Of a DNA stretch of 64,000 nucleotides, positions 52,945-61,450 are shown piece by piece. Both the position numbers and the translations under genes were made by a program. This DNA comes from Steroidobacteraceae bacterium. GTDB lineage: Bacteria; Pseudomonadota; Gammaproteobacteria; Steroidobacterales; Steroidobacteraceae. The stretch spans positions 54,656-118,655 of the forward strand of contig JABAQU010000016.1 in assembly GCA_019187185.1 (NCBI GenBank), given 5' to 3'. Position 1 is the stretch's first letter. The number at the start of each line of letters is the position of its first letter. Below the pieces are notes generated by a model. That model did not search any database and was not told the origin of the DNA. It worked only from the letters and a program-made list of their open reading frames with translations.

Positions 52945-53681
52945 CGATTCACCTTGTGCAGATTGAGTACTCCGTACAGCACCGCGACCGTCGCCGCGAA
53001 CAACCACCATTGGACCGCGTATGACAGGTGCCGCTCGGGCGGAATGCCGGGCGGCCGCCACTCGCGAACATAGCCTGCCGGCTGCGACGGATCGAGTAGT
53101 AACTGCCGCACTTCGACTGCCCGCCCGAGTGCGGCCTCGATCTCGCCGATATGCGGAAAGGACGTGACCTTGGGCCAGGCGTCGCCCGCCGCGGGCGGCG
53201 CGCGGCCCGCAGCCATGCCCTCGTGCGGCAGCTCCTCGAGCCGCCCCGTGACGGTCACCGGCGCGCCGGCACCCGGGAGCGCAATGTCGGGCAAGCGGTC
53301 GCGATAGCCCGAAAAGCGCACCCAGCCACGGTTGACCAGCACGACTCGCCCGTCGTCGAGCTCGAACGGCGTCAGCACTTCGTAACCCGCCGCGCCATCG
53401 TGTGTGCGGTTGTCGAGCAGGAACTGGTGTGCGGCGTCATAGCGCCCCGCGAGGCGCACGCGCGCGAAGCGCGGCAGCGCATCGAGCGGCGCGGCGCCCG
53501 GCGACATGGCGGGACCTTCGGCGGCCGCGAATTCGCGCCAGGCCGCCTCCTTCTCGATGCCGCGATGCCACTGCCAGCGGCCGAAACCGATGAACGCGAC
53601 GATCGCGAGCGCGCTCAATGCTGTCATCCAGGGCGAGGGAGTGAACACCCGCCGGGAACCGATGGGGATGGCGAGGGGCAA
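52941..53681 (-). CDS. SURF1-like cytochrome oxidase assembly protein
   Basis: 246 residues with helices at both ends (MTALSALAIVAFIGFGRWQWHRG and LSYAVQWWLFAATVAVLYGV) and a periplasmic domain containing LLDNRTHDGAAGYEVLTPFEL and VLVNRGWVRFSGYRDRLP, the SURF1 hallmarks. It helps load heme A into subunit I. The start at 53681 is TTG; a GTG at 53648 is an alternative. It is divergent from the DUF2909 gene. Confidence 0.93.
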   Translation of the reverse strand: MPLAIPIGSRRVFTPSPWMTALSALAIVAFIGFGRWQWHRGIEKEAAWREFAAAEGPAMSPGAAPLDALPRFARVRLAGRYDAAHQFLLDNRTHDGAAGYEVLTPFELDDGRVVLVNRGWVRFSGYRDRLPDIALPGAGAPVTVTGRLEELPHEGMAAGRAPPAAGDAWPKVTSFPHIGEIEAALGRAVEVRQLLLDPSQPAGYVREWRPPGIPPERHLSYAVQWWLFAATVAVLYGVLNLHKVNR

Positions 53682-53760
53682 GATGTCGAGCCGGGTCGCA
53701 GGGGCCGTGAATTGTGCGGGCTCGTTGCGGGGAAGTACAGCGCGCCTGCCGCCCGGTGCC

Positions 53761-53766
53761 TATAAT
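53761..53766 (+). promoter_or_regulatory. -10 box (TATAAT) of the DUF2909 gene
   Basis: A perfect TATAAT lies 9 bases before the GTG start at 53776. Transcription would start at or almost at the start codon, implying a leaderless or very short leader mRNA. No good -35 hexamer is found at 16-18 bases upstream. Confidence 0.4.
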
Positions 53767-53775
53767 TCCCGCCCC

Positions 53776-53985
53776 GTGGAACTCATCCAGATATTCGTCA
53801 TCGTCGTGCTCGTCGGCATCGTGGTGAGCCTCGGCAGTGCGCTGTTCCATCTCTCGGCGCCGGGCCGTGATCCGAAGAAGATGGTGCGCGCGCTCACCTG
53901 GCGCATCTCGCTGTCCGTCGCCCTCTTCCTGCTGCTGATGCTCGCGTGGTACTTCGGCCTGATCTCGCCCCACGGCCTCCAGTAA
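53776..53985 (+). CDS. DUF2909 twin-helix membrane protein
   Basis: 69 residues with two helices (IQIFVIVVLVGIVVSLGSALFHL and LTWRISLSVALFLLLMLAWYFGLI) joined by a basic loop, SAPGRDPKKMVRA. This DUF2909 protein is a regular neighbour of aa3 oxidase genes in gammaproteobacteria and probably helps oxidase assembly. The start is GTG at 53776. It points opposite to surf1 and towards ctaE, with a palindromic repeat after its stop. Confidence 0.88.
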   Translation: MELIQIFVIVVLVGIVVSLGSALFHLSAPGRDPKKMVRALTWRISLSVALFLLLMLAWYFGLISPHGLQ

Positions 53986-53990
53986 GAACG

Positions 53991-54066
53991 TGGTGCCGGG
54001 TTTTCGGTTATTCGGTTATTTCGGCGCTACGCGCGAAATCACCGAATAACCGAAAACCCGGCACCA
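53991..54066. repeat. Palindromic intergenic repeat, copy 3
   Basis: Same element as at 7367 and 9299. Outer arms of 26 bases (53991-54016 and 54041-54066) pair perfectly. The inner part pairs with one mismatch and encloses a changed, GC-rich loop. It fills the gap between the DUF2909 stop (53985) and the convergent ctaE stop (54074). Confidence 0.88.
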
Positions 54067-54073
54067 GGCTGGT

Positions 54074-54961
54074 TCAGATCCAGTAGACGAAGATGAACAG
54101 GCCGAGCCAGACCACGTCGACGAAGTGCCAGTACCACGCGACACCTTCGAATGCGAAGTGATTGTTCGGCGTGAAGTGGCCCTTCAACGTGCGCAGCCAG
54201 ATGATCACCAGCATGATCGCGCCGATCGTCACGTGCAGGCCGTGGAAACCGGTCAGCATGAAGAAGGTCGAGCCGTAGATGCCGGTCGAGAGCCTGAGGC
54301 CGAGTTCCTTGTACGCATGGGCGTACTCTTCCGCCTGCAGTCCGACGAACAGGAAGCCGAGCACGAAGGTCGCGGCGAGGAAGATCTTGAGCTGCGTGCG
54401 CTTGCCCGCCTGAAGCGCATGGTGCGCGATCGTGATCGTCACGCCCGAGGTCAGCAGGATCGCGGTGTTGAGCGCCGGCAGGCCGAAGGCGGGAATGATC
54501 TGGAACGTGCCGTCCTCGTGGCCACCGATGCGCGCCGGGCCGTTGGTCGGCCACGCCGGGTCGTAGTTCGGCCACAGGAGCAGCTTGTTGAACACCTTGA
54601 CGCCCTCGCCGCCGATCCAGGGCACCGCGAGCGAGCGGGCATAGAACAGTGCGCCGAAGAACGCGGCGAAGAACATCACCTCGGAGAAGATGAACCACAT
54701 CATTCCCATCCGGAACGAGCGGTCGACCTGGTGGTTGTACGCACCGCTGCGGCTCTCGCCGATCACGTCGTGGAACCAGCCGAAGAACATCGTCGCGAGC
54801 AGCAGCGCACCCGGGATGAACGCCCAGCCGCCGGCCCAGTCGTTCAGGAATGCGACGGCCCCGGCCATCACCAGGAACAGTGACACCGATCCCACGATCG
54901 GCCAGTGGCTGCCATGGGGGACGTAATACTTGTCGGCGGCGGGCGCGTGTGCGGTTGCCAT
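54074..54961 (-). CDS. ctaE: Cytochrome c oxidase subunit III
   Basis: 295 residues with seven helices. It starts YYVPHGSHWPIVGSVSLFLVMAGAV and has FFGWFHDVIGES, RMGMMWFIFSEVMFFAAFFGALFYARS and GFHGLHVTIGAIMLVIIWLR, all typical of COX3. It follows ctaG by 5 bases on the minus strand and is the last gene of the DUF2244-ctaC-ctaD-orf-ctaG-ctaE run. Confidence 0.97.
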   Translation of the reverse strand: MATAHAPAADKYYVPHGSHWPIVGSVSLFLVMAGAVAFLNDWAGGWAFIPGALLLATMFFGWFHDVIGESRSGAYNHQVDRSFRMGMMWFIFSEVMFFAAFFGALFYARSLAVPWIGGEGVKVFNKLLLWPNYDPAWPTNGPARIGGHEDGTFQIIPAFGLPALNTAILLTSGVTITIAHHALQAGKRTQLKIFLAATFVLGFLFVGLQAEEYAHAYKELGLRLSTGIYGSTFFMLTGFHGLHVTIGAIMLVIIWLRTLKGHFTPNNHFAFEGVAWYWHFVDVVWLGLFIFVYWI

Positions 54962-54966
54962 GATGG

Positions 54967-55521
54967 TCAGGACCCCGTTCCAATCGATTGGTCGTAGAAG
55001 GTATACGCGAGCGTGATCCGATCGAGGTGCTTCGGCAGCGCCCGATCGACGATGAAGCGCACGGGCATCACCCGCTCCTCATCCTTCGAAAACTTCTGTG
55101 GCGTGAAGCAGAAGCATTCGGTCTTGTGGAAATATCCGGCGACATTGCCCGGCGCGATGCTCGGCACCGCCTGCGCCACCGTGTCGTGGCCGGTCAGGTT
55201 CTTCGCGATGAAATCGGCCTGGTAGAGCTTGCCCGGGTGCACCTGCATCGAGCCCTGCACGGGCCGGAATACCCAGTTGCCCACCGTCGGCAGTTCCGCG
55301 ACGAACTCGACCGTCACGGTGCGGCTGTCGTCCTCCACCTCGGGTACGACGGCCGAAGCCTGTGCAAGCGCCTTCTGGTTGCCGAAGCCGGTGATCGTGC
55401 AGAACACGTCGTAGAGCGGCACGAGCGCGAAACCGAACGCAAAACTCCCGAGGGTCATCAACCCGAGCCGCGCGCCGAGGCGCGCGTTGGCGCGTCGCAG
55501 CTCTTCGCGCGGCTCGCTCAC
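54967..55521 (-). CDS. ctaG: Cytochrome c oxidase assembly protein CtaG/Cox11
   Basis: Copper chaperone for the CuB site of subunit I, 184 residues. One N-terminal helix ([23 protein letters not shown]) is followed by a periplasmic Ig-like domain with the copper motif [10 protein letters not shown]. The start is GTG at 55521, overlapping the small upstream gene stop (GTGA). Confidence 0.96.
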   Translation of the reverse strand: MSEPREELRRANARLGARLGLMTLGSFAFGFALVPLYDVFCTITGFGNQKALAQASAVVPEVEDDSRTVTVEFVAELPTVGNWVFRPVQGSMQVHPGKLYQADFIAKNLTGHDTVAQAVPSIAPGNVAGYFHKTECFCFTPQKFSKDEERVMPVRFIVDRALPKHLDRITLAYTFYDQSIGTGS

Positions 55522-55643
55522 GGCGAGCCCCGCGACACGGACATCGCGATGAAGCCGATATAGAGCGCGAAGGCCACGAGGCCGAGCAGCAATGCGCCGC
55601 GCCGCACGCGCCGTCGCACCTCATCGGGCAGGCGGTCGGTCAA
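55518..55643 (-). CDS. 41-residue single-helix membrane protein between ctaD and ctaG
   Basis: Starting at TTG 55643, the frame encodes [19 protein letters not shown] and then a single hydrophobic helix ([17 protein letters not shown]). The start overlaps the ctaD stop (TTGA) and its stop overlaps the ctaG start (GTGA), so it fits exactly between them. A purine-rich GGAGCGGAG lies just upstream. Small one-helix proteins occur at this place in other aa3 operons and are thought to aid assembly. The position and topology carry the call; I know no experimental data for this group. Confidence 0.7.
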   Translation of the reverse strand: MTDRLPDEVRRRVRRGALLLGLVAFALYIGFIAMSVSRGSP

Positions 55644-57247
55644 TGCTCCGCTCCACGCGCGATCACGGCGGCCGACGGCGGCGTCTCCCAGCTGTGGAAG
55701 GGTGCCGGCGAGGGCAGCTCCCACTCGAGGCCGTGTGCGCTATCCCAGGCGCGCGCGGGCGCAGGTGCGCCAGACTTCACGCACTTGATGATGATGTAGG
55801 GCAGCAGCAGCTGCGAGAAGCCGAAGCCGAACGCACCGATCGAGGAGACCATGTTCCAGTCGGCGAACTGCGTCGCATAGTCGGGGATGCGGCGCGGCAT
55901 GCCCGCGAGCCCGAGGAAGTGCTGCGGGAAGAACAGCACGTTGACGAAGATCGCCGACAGCCAGAAATGCACCTTCGCGAGTTTCTGGTCGTACATGCGC
56001 CCGACCCACTTCGGCAGCCAGTAGTACACGGCGCCGACGATCGCGAACAGCGAGCCCGGCACCAGCACGTAGTGGAAGTGCGCGACGACGAAGTAGCTGT
56101 CCTGGTACTGGAAGTCGGCCGGCACGATCGCGAGCATCAGGCCCGAGAAGCCGCCGATCGTGAACAGGAACAGGAACGCGAGCGCAAACAGCATCGGCGG
56201 CTCGAAGGTGAGCGAGCCGCGGGTCATCGTCGCGCACCAGTTGAAGATCTTCACGCCGGTCGGCACCGAGATCAGCATCGTCGCGAGCATGAAGAACAGC
56301 TGGCCCGCGAGCGGCATGCCCACCGTGAACATGTGGTGCGCCCAGACGATGAACGACAGGAAGCCGATCGCCGCGGTCGCGTACACCATGGATTCGTAGC
56401 CGAACAGCGGCTTGCGCGAGAAGGTCGGGATGATCTCCGACACGACGCCGAACGCCGGCAGGATCATGATATAGACCTCGGGGTGCCCGAAGAACCAGAA
56501 GATGTGCTGGAACATCACCGGGTCGCCGCCGCCGGAGGCCGCGAAGAAGCTCGTGCCGAAGTAGTGGTCGGTCAGCAGCATCGTGACCGCTCCCGCGAGC
56601 ACCGGCATCACCGCGACGAGGAGGTACGCGGTGATCAGCCAGGTCCAGACGAACAGCGGCATCTTGAGGAGGTTCATCCCCGGCGCGCGCATGTTCATCA
56701 CCGTGACGACCACGTTGATCGCGCCGAGGATCGACGAGGCGCCCATCAGGTGGATCGCGAAGATCATCATCGGGAAGCTGTCGCCCGCCTGCAGCGCGAG
56801 CGGCGGGTACATCGTCCAGCCGCCGGCCGGCGCGCCGCCCGGGACGAACAGCGTGCCGAGCAGCAGCATGAACGCGAACGGCAGGATCCAGAACGACAGG
56901 TTGTTGAGCCGCGGCAGCGCCATGTCGGGCGCCCCGATCTGCATCGGGATCAGCCAGTTCGCGAGCCCGACCCAGGCCGGCATGATCGCGCCGAAGATCA
57001 TCACGAGCGCGTGCATCGCGGTCATTGAATTGAAGAACTGCGGATCGACGAACTGCAGTCCGGGCTCGAACAGTTCGGCGCGAATGATGAGCGCCATCGT
57101 GCCGCCGACGAAGAACATCGTGCACGCGAACACGAGGTACATCGTGCCGATGTCCTTGTGGTTCGTCGAGAAAACCCACCGGCGCCAGCCGTGCGGCTTG
57201 TGATCGTGATCGTCGTGGACGGCGTCGGTGTGTGCGTGCGTGGCCAT
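55640..57247 (-). CDS. ctaD: Cytochrome c oxidase subunit I
   Basis: Catalytic heme-copper subunit, 535 residues, twelve helices. Key features are FSTNHKDIGTMYLVF, WFFGHPEVYIMILPAFG (CuB His and the cross-linked Tyr), VWAHHMFTVGM (CuB His pair) and VVAHFHYVLVPGS (heme His). An N-terminal His/Asp-rich tail precedes the first helix. It lies 16 bases after ctaC. Confidence 0.98.
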   Translation of the reverse strand: MATHAHTDAVHDDHDHKPHGWRRWVFSTNHKDIGTMYLVFACTMFFVGGTMALIIRAELFEPGLQFVDPQFFNSMTAMHALVMIFGAIMPAWVGLANWLIPMQIGAPDMALPRLNNLSFWILPFAFMLLLGTLFVPGGAPAGGWTMYPPLALQAGDSFPMMIFAIHLMGASSILGAINVVVTVMNMRAPGMNLLKMPLFVWTWLITAYLLVAVMPVLAGAVTMLLTDHYFGTSFFAASGGGDPVMFQHIFWFFGHPEVYIMILPAFGVVSEIIPTFSRKPLFGYESMVYATAAIGFLSFIVWAHHMFTVGMPLAGQLFFMLATMLISVPTGVKIFNWCATMTRGSLTFEPPMLFALAFLFLFTIGGFSGLMLAIVPADFQYQDSYFVVAHFHYVLVPGSLFAIVGAVYYWLPKWVGRMYDQKLAKVHFWLSAIFVNVLFFPQHFLGLAGMPRRIPDYATQFADWNMVSSIGAFGFGFSQLLLPYIIIKCVKSGAPAPARAWDSAHGLEWELPSPAPFHSWETPPSAAVIARGAEH

Positions 57248-57263
57248 GGCGTTACCCGGGAGC

Positions 57264-58127
57264 TCAGGAAATGGTGGCGGACGTGGACGGTGCGGCGGCG
57301 GCCTGCTTGACCGCGGCCTTGCGGGCGGTGAGCCAGGCGTCGAAATCCTCGCGGCTCATCACGTCGACGACGATCGGCATGAAGCCGTGGTCGCGTCCGC
57401 AGAGCTCGGCGCACTGGCCGCGGTAGCGGCCGGTCTTGTCGGCGTCGACCTTGAACCACATTTCATTGACGAGCCCCGGGATCGCGTCCTTCTTCATGCC
57501 GAACTCGGGCACCCACCACGAGTGGATCACGTCCTGCGCCGTGACCAGCAGGCGCACCTTGACGCCGGCCGGCACGACGAGCGGGTTGTCGACGTCGAGC
57601 AGGTAGTTCGGCACGGTCGCGGGATCGATACCCGATTGCAACTCGCGCGCGCTGTTGCTCTCGTGGGCGAGCGTCGAGAAGTAGGCGACGTCGGTCCCGA
57701 GGTACTGGTACTGCCACTTCCACTGGTAGGCCGTGACCTTGATCGTCAGCTCGGTGTTGCGGGCGTCCTCGATGTCGATCAACACCCGCGCCGACGGCAC
57801 CGCCATCGCCACGAGGATGGCGACCGGGATCAGGGTCCAGATGATTTCGGCCTTCGTGCTGTGGACCATCGCGGTGTTGGCGACGGCGCCCTTCGATTTG
57901 CGAAATGCGACGATCGCCCAGATCATCCAGCCGAACACGACGATGCCGATGGCGACACACCACCAGAAGATCATCATGTGCAGGCCGTAGATCTTCTTCG
58001 ACAGCTCGGTGACGCCGACCGGCATGTTGAGCAGGTGCCAGCCGGATTCGGCATGGGCGGGTGCCGCGAGGAGCGCCAACACGACCGCTGCGAACGCGGT
58101 GCCGGATCTCTGGATGGTGCGAATCAT
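57264..58127 (-). CDS. ctaC: Cytochrome c oxidase subunit II
   Basis: 287 residues: signal peptide (AAVVLALLAAPAHA), two helices (MMIFWWCVAIGIVVFGWMIWAI and IIWTLIPVAILVAMAVPSARVL) and a periplasmic cupredoxin domain with VTAYQWKWQYQY, VIHSWWVPEFGMK and CAELCGRDHGFM, the CuA site. There is no fused cytochrome c domain. It follows the DUF2244 gene by 7 bases. Confidence 0.97.
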   Translation of the reverse strand: MIRTIQRSGTAFAAVVLALLAAPAHAESGWHLLNMPVGVTELSKKIYGLHMMIFWWCVAIGIVVFGWMIWAIVAFRKSKGAVANTAMVHSTKAEIIWTLIPVAILVAMAVPSARVLIDIEDARNTELTIKVTAYQWKWQYQYLGTDVAYFSTLAHESNSARELQSGIDPATVPNYLLDVDNPLVVPAGVKVRLLVTAQDVIHSWWVPEFGMKKDAIPGLVNEMWFKVDADKTGRYRGQCAELCGRDHGFMPIVVDVMSREDFDAWLTARKAAVKQAAAAPSTSATIS

Positions 58128-58134
58128 GTGCTCA

Positions 58135-58632
58135 TCAGCCTCGATTGTGGACGGTGTCGAGCGGCGGCGACGCGGCCATCGCGCCGATCAGCGGCGCGAG
58201 GCGCGCAGCGAGCCGCTGCCGTTCCTGTTCTGTCAGAAAACTGCCGATCTCGCATCGCCTGCCCCCCGATTCGATCAAAAGCCTCGCGGGCAGGAGCGGC
58301 GAGACATCGCCGCGCAGTCTAACCTGTGCCCAATGGCGCGGGAACTCGGTGTGCACCACGGCGCCGTGCACGCAGGTGTCGATGGCGACCGAGTTTTCGG
58401 TGATCTCGATCGTCTCCACGCGGTGCCGCCGCTGCATGCTCGCGTAGAGGGCCCAGCCGAGCAGCAGCATCTCGAGGGCTGCGAACACGAGCACCGGCCA
58501 GAAGCCGCGCAGCGTCAGGAGGGCCGCGACACCGAACGACACGCCGCAGGTCGCGAGAAAGAAGGTCCACGCACCGGCGGGCGTGAGCGAGCAGTGCGGG
58601 ACGAGGGCGATGCGGACGGCGGGTTCAGTCAT
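58135..58632 (-). CDS. DUF2244 integral membrane protein
   Basis: 165 residues with two helices (WTFFLATCGVSFGVAALLTLRGFWPVLVFAALEMLLLGWALY) and a C-terminal domain containing WAQVRLRGD and LIESGGRRCEIGSFLTEQERQRLAARL, which match DUF2244. Members often neighbour cytochrome oxidase genes; function unknown. It is the first gene of the oxidase subunit run, with a sigma-70-like promoter just upstream. Confidence 0.88.
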   Translation of the reverse strand: MTEPAVRIALVPHCSLTPAGAWTFFLATCGVSFGVAALLTLRGFWPVLVFAALEMLLLGWALYASMQRRHRVETIEITENSVAIDTCVHGAVVHTEFPRHWAQVRLRGDVSPLLPARLLIESGGRRCEIGSFLTEQERQRLAARLAPLIGAMAASPPLDTVHNRG

Positions 58633-58660
58633 CTCGAGGCTTGCGACCGGGGAGAGACCG

Positions 58661-58688
58661 AGTCTAGCCCCAGATCTTCTTTAGTCAA
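58661..58688 (-). promoter_or_regulatory. Probable sigma-70 promoter of the oxidase operon
   Basis: On the minus strand, TTGACT (58688-58683) and TAGACT (58666-58661) are separated by 16 bases: five and four of six consensus matches. It lies 29 bases upstream of the DUF2244 ATG and overlaps the bioC stop, so it could drive DUF2244-ctaC-ctaD-orf41-ctaG-ctaE independently of the biotin genes. Confidence 0.5.
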
Positions 58689-59554
58689 GTCAACGGCTTA
58701 GCGCTCCTGCGCCCACCTTGGCCCCGCGTGATGCCCGCAAAGGCGGCGCCGTAGACGACCGTGAAAGTCGCCGGCAGCGTCGTGCCGCGGCGCCGTGCCT
58801 CGTACGCGGCCGACGCCGCAGCGAGTCGGCGGGGGCTCGTGAGTCCGCGCGCGCGCGCGCCGTGCGCATTGCCCGCGCCGAGTGCACGCAGCGTCGCCCC
58901 GAGCGCTTTCAGCGACTCGAATCCGTGCGTGTAGTCCTCGACATCGAGCACCGGTTCGGCAAAACCCGCGCGCGCGAGCGCGCTGCCGAGGTCGTGCATG
59001 TCGACGAAGTCGTGCACGTGCGCTGACCGATCTGCGGTCAGCCAGCTCTCGCGCAGTTCGCGCAGCGTGCCCGCCCCGAGCGTGCTGAAGAGGAACACGC
59101 CGGGCGGCGCCAGCACGCGTCGCAGCTCGGCGAGTGCGAGGTCGAGGTCCCCGCACCACTCGAGCGACAGGTTTGCGACGATGAGTTCGCAGCTCGAGTC
59201 GCGCAGCGGCAAGGCGCAGGCATCGCCCGCGATGCGCGTGTAGCGGCGTGGCCAGCGGGCGCGACGGGCGCCGGCGTCGAGCATCGCGGGGACCAGGTCG
59301 ATCGCGAGCACGCGCGCGTTGCGAAAGCGCCGGCGCAGTGCGTGCGCGCATTGTCCGGTGCCGGCTCCGATGTCGAGCACGACACGGGGTTCGAGGCCGA
59401 AGTACTCGACGCGCGACAGCAGCTCCGTGCGCACTTCGCCCAGGGCATCGGCGTGCGCGTCGTAGCGCGCGGCCGCGCGCGCGAAGTGGCGCACGATGGC
59501 GCGTCGGTCGAGCGTGGCGGCGGGTGCGGCGGCGGTCGTGTCAGGCAGCGGCAT
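58685..59554 (-). CDS. bioC: Malonyl-ACP O-methyltransferase BioC
   Basis: AdoMet-dependent methyltransferase that masks malonyl-ACP to start biotin (pimelate) synthesis. 289 residues from ATG 59554; E. coli BioC has 251. It has the N-terminal [23 protein letters not shown], motif [20 protein letters not shown], and [27 protein letters not shown]. The start lies 14 bases inside the end of bioB. No bioF, bioH or bioA is nearby. Confidence 0.9.
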   Translation of the reverse strand: MPLPDTTAAAPAATLDRRAIVRHFARAAARYDAHADALGEVRTELLSRVEYFGLEPRVVLDIGAGTGQCAHALRRRFRNARVLAIDLVPAMLDAGARRARWPRRYTRIAGDACALPLRDSSCELIVANLSLEWCGDLDLALAELRRVLAPPGVFLFSTLGAGTLRELRESWLTADRSAHVHDFVDMHDLGSALARAGFAEPVLDVEDYTHGFESLKALGATLRALGAGNAHGARARGLTSPRRLAAASAAYEARRRGTTLPATFTVVYGAAFAGITRGQGGRRSAKPLT

Positions 59555-60503
59555 CGCGCGGCAGTGTACCCGCGCGCGCGGTGTCGAGCCCGAGCCGCGC
59601 GAGCAGCGCGCGATCGTGATCGACACCGGGATTGCCCGTGGTCAGGAGTCTCTCGCCGTAGAAAATCGAGCCGGCGCCCGCGAGGAAGCACAGCGCCTGC
59701 AGCTCGTCACTCATCGCTTCGCGGCCCGCCGACAGGCGCAGCGTCGCGCGCGGCAGCACGATGCGCGCAACGGCGATCGTGCGCACGACGTCGAACGGGT
59801 CGATGGGTGCTGCGTCCGCGAGCGGCGTGCCGGGTACCGCGACCAGCTGGTTGATCGGCACGCTGTCGGGCGGCGCGGGCAGGTTCGCGAGTGTCGCGAG
59901 CAGCGCCGCGCGATCGTGCACCGATTCGCCCATGCCGATGATGCCGCCGCAGCACACGCGGATGCCTGCGTCGCGCACCGCCGCGAGCGTCTCGAGGCGG
60001 TCCTCGTAGCGCCGTGTCGTCACGATCTCGCCGTAGAACTCCGCGGAGGTGTCGAGGTTGTGGTTGTAGTAATCGAGGCCCGCGTCCTTCAGCTCACGGG
60101 CCTGCGCGGGCGTCAGCATGCCGAGCGTCGCGCAGGTCTCGAGGCCGAGTGCGCGCACCTCGCGCACCATCGTCACGATCCGCGCGAGATCCTTCGCCTT
60201 CGGTGAGCGATAGGCGGCGCCCATGCAGAACCGCGTGGCCCCCGCTTCGCGCGCAGCGCGCGCCCGCGCGAGCACGTCTTCGAGCGACAGCAGCGCCTCG
60301 CGCTCGACACCGGTGTCGTGGCGGATGCTCTGCGGACAGTAGGCGCAGTCCTCGGGGCAGCCGCCCGTCTTGATCGACAGCAGCGTCGAGAGCTGGACGG
60401 CGCGCGGGTCGTGGTGTTCGCGGTGCACCTGCTGGGCCCGGAACAGCAGGTCGAGCAGCGGTACCGAAAAGAGGCGTTCGACGTCGAATGTCGTCCAGTT
60501 CAT
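59541..60503 (-). CDS. bioB: Biotin synthase BioB
   Basis: Radical-SAM enzyme converting dethiobiotin to biotin. The CxxxCxxC motif is [39 protein letters not shown] and [12 protein letters not shown] mark the [2Fe-2S] and substrate sites. Starting at ATG 60503 ([12 protein letters not shown]), with GGAAA 6 bases before it, gives 320 residues. An ATG at 60527 would add 8. It is divergent from comF. Confidence 0.96.
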   Translation of the reverse strand: MNWTTFDVERLFSVPLLDLLFRAQQVHREHHDPRAVQLSTLLSIKTGGCPEDCAYCPQSIRHDTGVEREALLSLEDVLARARAAREAGATRFCMGAAYRSPKAKDLARIVTMVREVRALGLETCATLGMLTPAQARELKDAGLDYYNHNLDTSAEFYGEIVTTRRYEDRLETLAAVRDAGIRVCCGGIIGMGESVHDRAALLATLANLPAPPDSVPINQLVAVPGTPLADAAPIDPFDVVRTIAVARIVLPRATLRLSAGREAMSDELQALCFLAGAGSIFYGERLLTTGNPGVDHDRALLARLGLDTARAGTLPRDAAA

Positions 60504-60571
60504 CGCATTTCCAGGCAAATAGCGCACATTTGCGGCGTGACGGGTCAGTCCCGCGAGACGAGACTCGCGGC

Positions 60572-61450
60572 ATGTTCGGGCGCACCTTCCTTTCTGTCAA
60601 CCGCAAGGCCGACTTGAAGTCGACGATCACGCGCTCCCTGGGTGCGGCCGGCCGATTCCTTCTTCCGCCCACGTGCCTCGCATGCGGTGGCGCCGGCCGG
60701 GTCGTGCCTGCGGGTCCCGCGGCCGACGGCCGCACGGCGCTCGACCTCTGCGAACGTTGCGAGCGCGACCTGCCGCAGGCAGCACCCGTCGACCTGCGGG
60801 TGGGCCCGTGGTCGCGGGTCGTCGCGCCCTTTCGCTACGCGTTTCCGGTCGACGCCTGGGTGTGCGCGCTCAAGTTCGAGCACGAGCTCGCGGCGGGGCG
60901 GCTGCTCGGGCTGCTGCTCGCGGCCGCGAGGCGTGCGCAACCCGGCCCGCTGCCCGATCTCGTGCTGCCGGTGCCGCTGCATCGCGCGCGCCTCGCCGAA
61001 CGCGGGTTCAACCAGGCGGCCGTCATCGCGCAGCACGCCGCCCGCGCACTCGCGCGGCCCTGTGCTCCACGCGCGCTCGAGCGCTGCCGCGCCACGGCCG
61101 AGCAGAGCCACCTGCGCGGCGCGGCGCGTGCCGGCAATGTCGTCGGCGCGTTTCGCGCGCGGCCGGGACAGGCGCTCGGGGGGCTGCACGTGGCGCTCGT
61201 CGACGATGTGCTCACGACCGGCAGCACCGCGCGCGAGGCGACGCGAGTCCTGTGTGCCGCGGGAGCCGCCGCGGTGGAACTGTGGGTGCCGGCGCGTGCC
61301 GCGCCGCCCCGCGATTCAGGCGCGGTAGACCTGATCGAGCAGGATGCCGATGAAAATCGCCATGCCGACGTAGTTGTTGTTCTGGAACGCGCGCAGGCAC
61401 GCCGCGGGCTCCCGCCCGCGAATCTCCCACTGCTGCCAGGCGAAAAATAG
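60572..61450 (+). CDS. ComF family phosphoribosyltransferase-like protein with extended C-terminus
   Basis: 292 residues. An N-terminal zinc-ribbon-like part ([10 protein letters not shown] and LCERCERDL) precedes the phosphoribosyltransferase core with [19 protein letters not shown] and the PRPP loop [14 protein letters not shown]. ComF proteins aid DNA uptake and recombination in competent bacteria and have unknown housekeeping roles elsewhere. The family normally ends soon after ELWVPARA; here about 45 more residues follow, wholly antisense to the 3' end of ubiA. Confidence 0.88.
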   Translation: MFGRTFLSVNRKADLKSTITRSLGAAGRFLLPPTCLACGGAGRVVPAGPAADGRTALDLCERCERDLPQAAPVDLRVGPWSRVVAPFRYAFPVDAWVCALKFEHELAAGRLLGLLLAAARRAQPGPLPDLVLPVPLHRARLAERGFNQAAVIAQHAARALARPCAPRALERCRATAEQSHLRGAARAGNVVGAFRARPGQALGGLHVALVDDVLTTGSTAREATRVLCAAGAAAVELWVPARAAPPRDSGAVDLIEQDADENRHADVVVVLERAQARRGLPPANLPLLPGEK

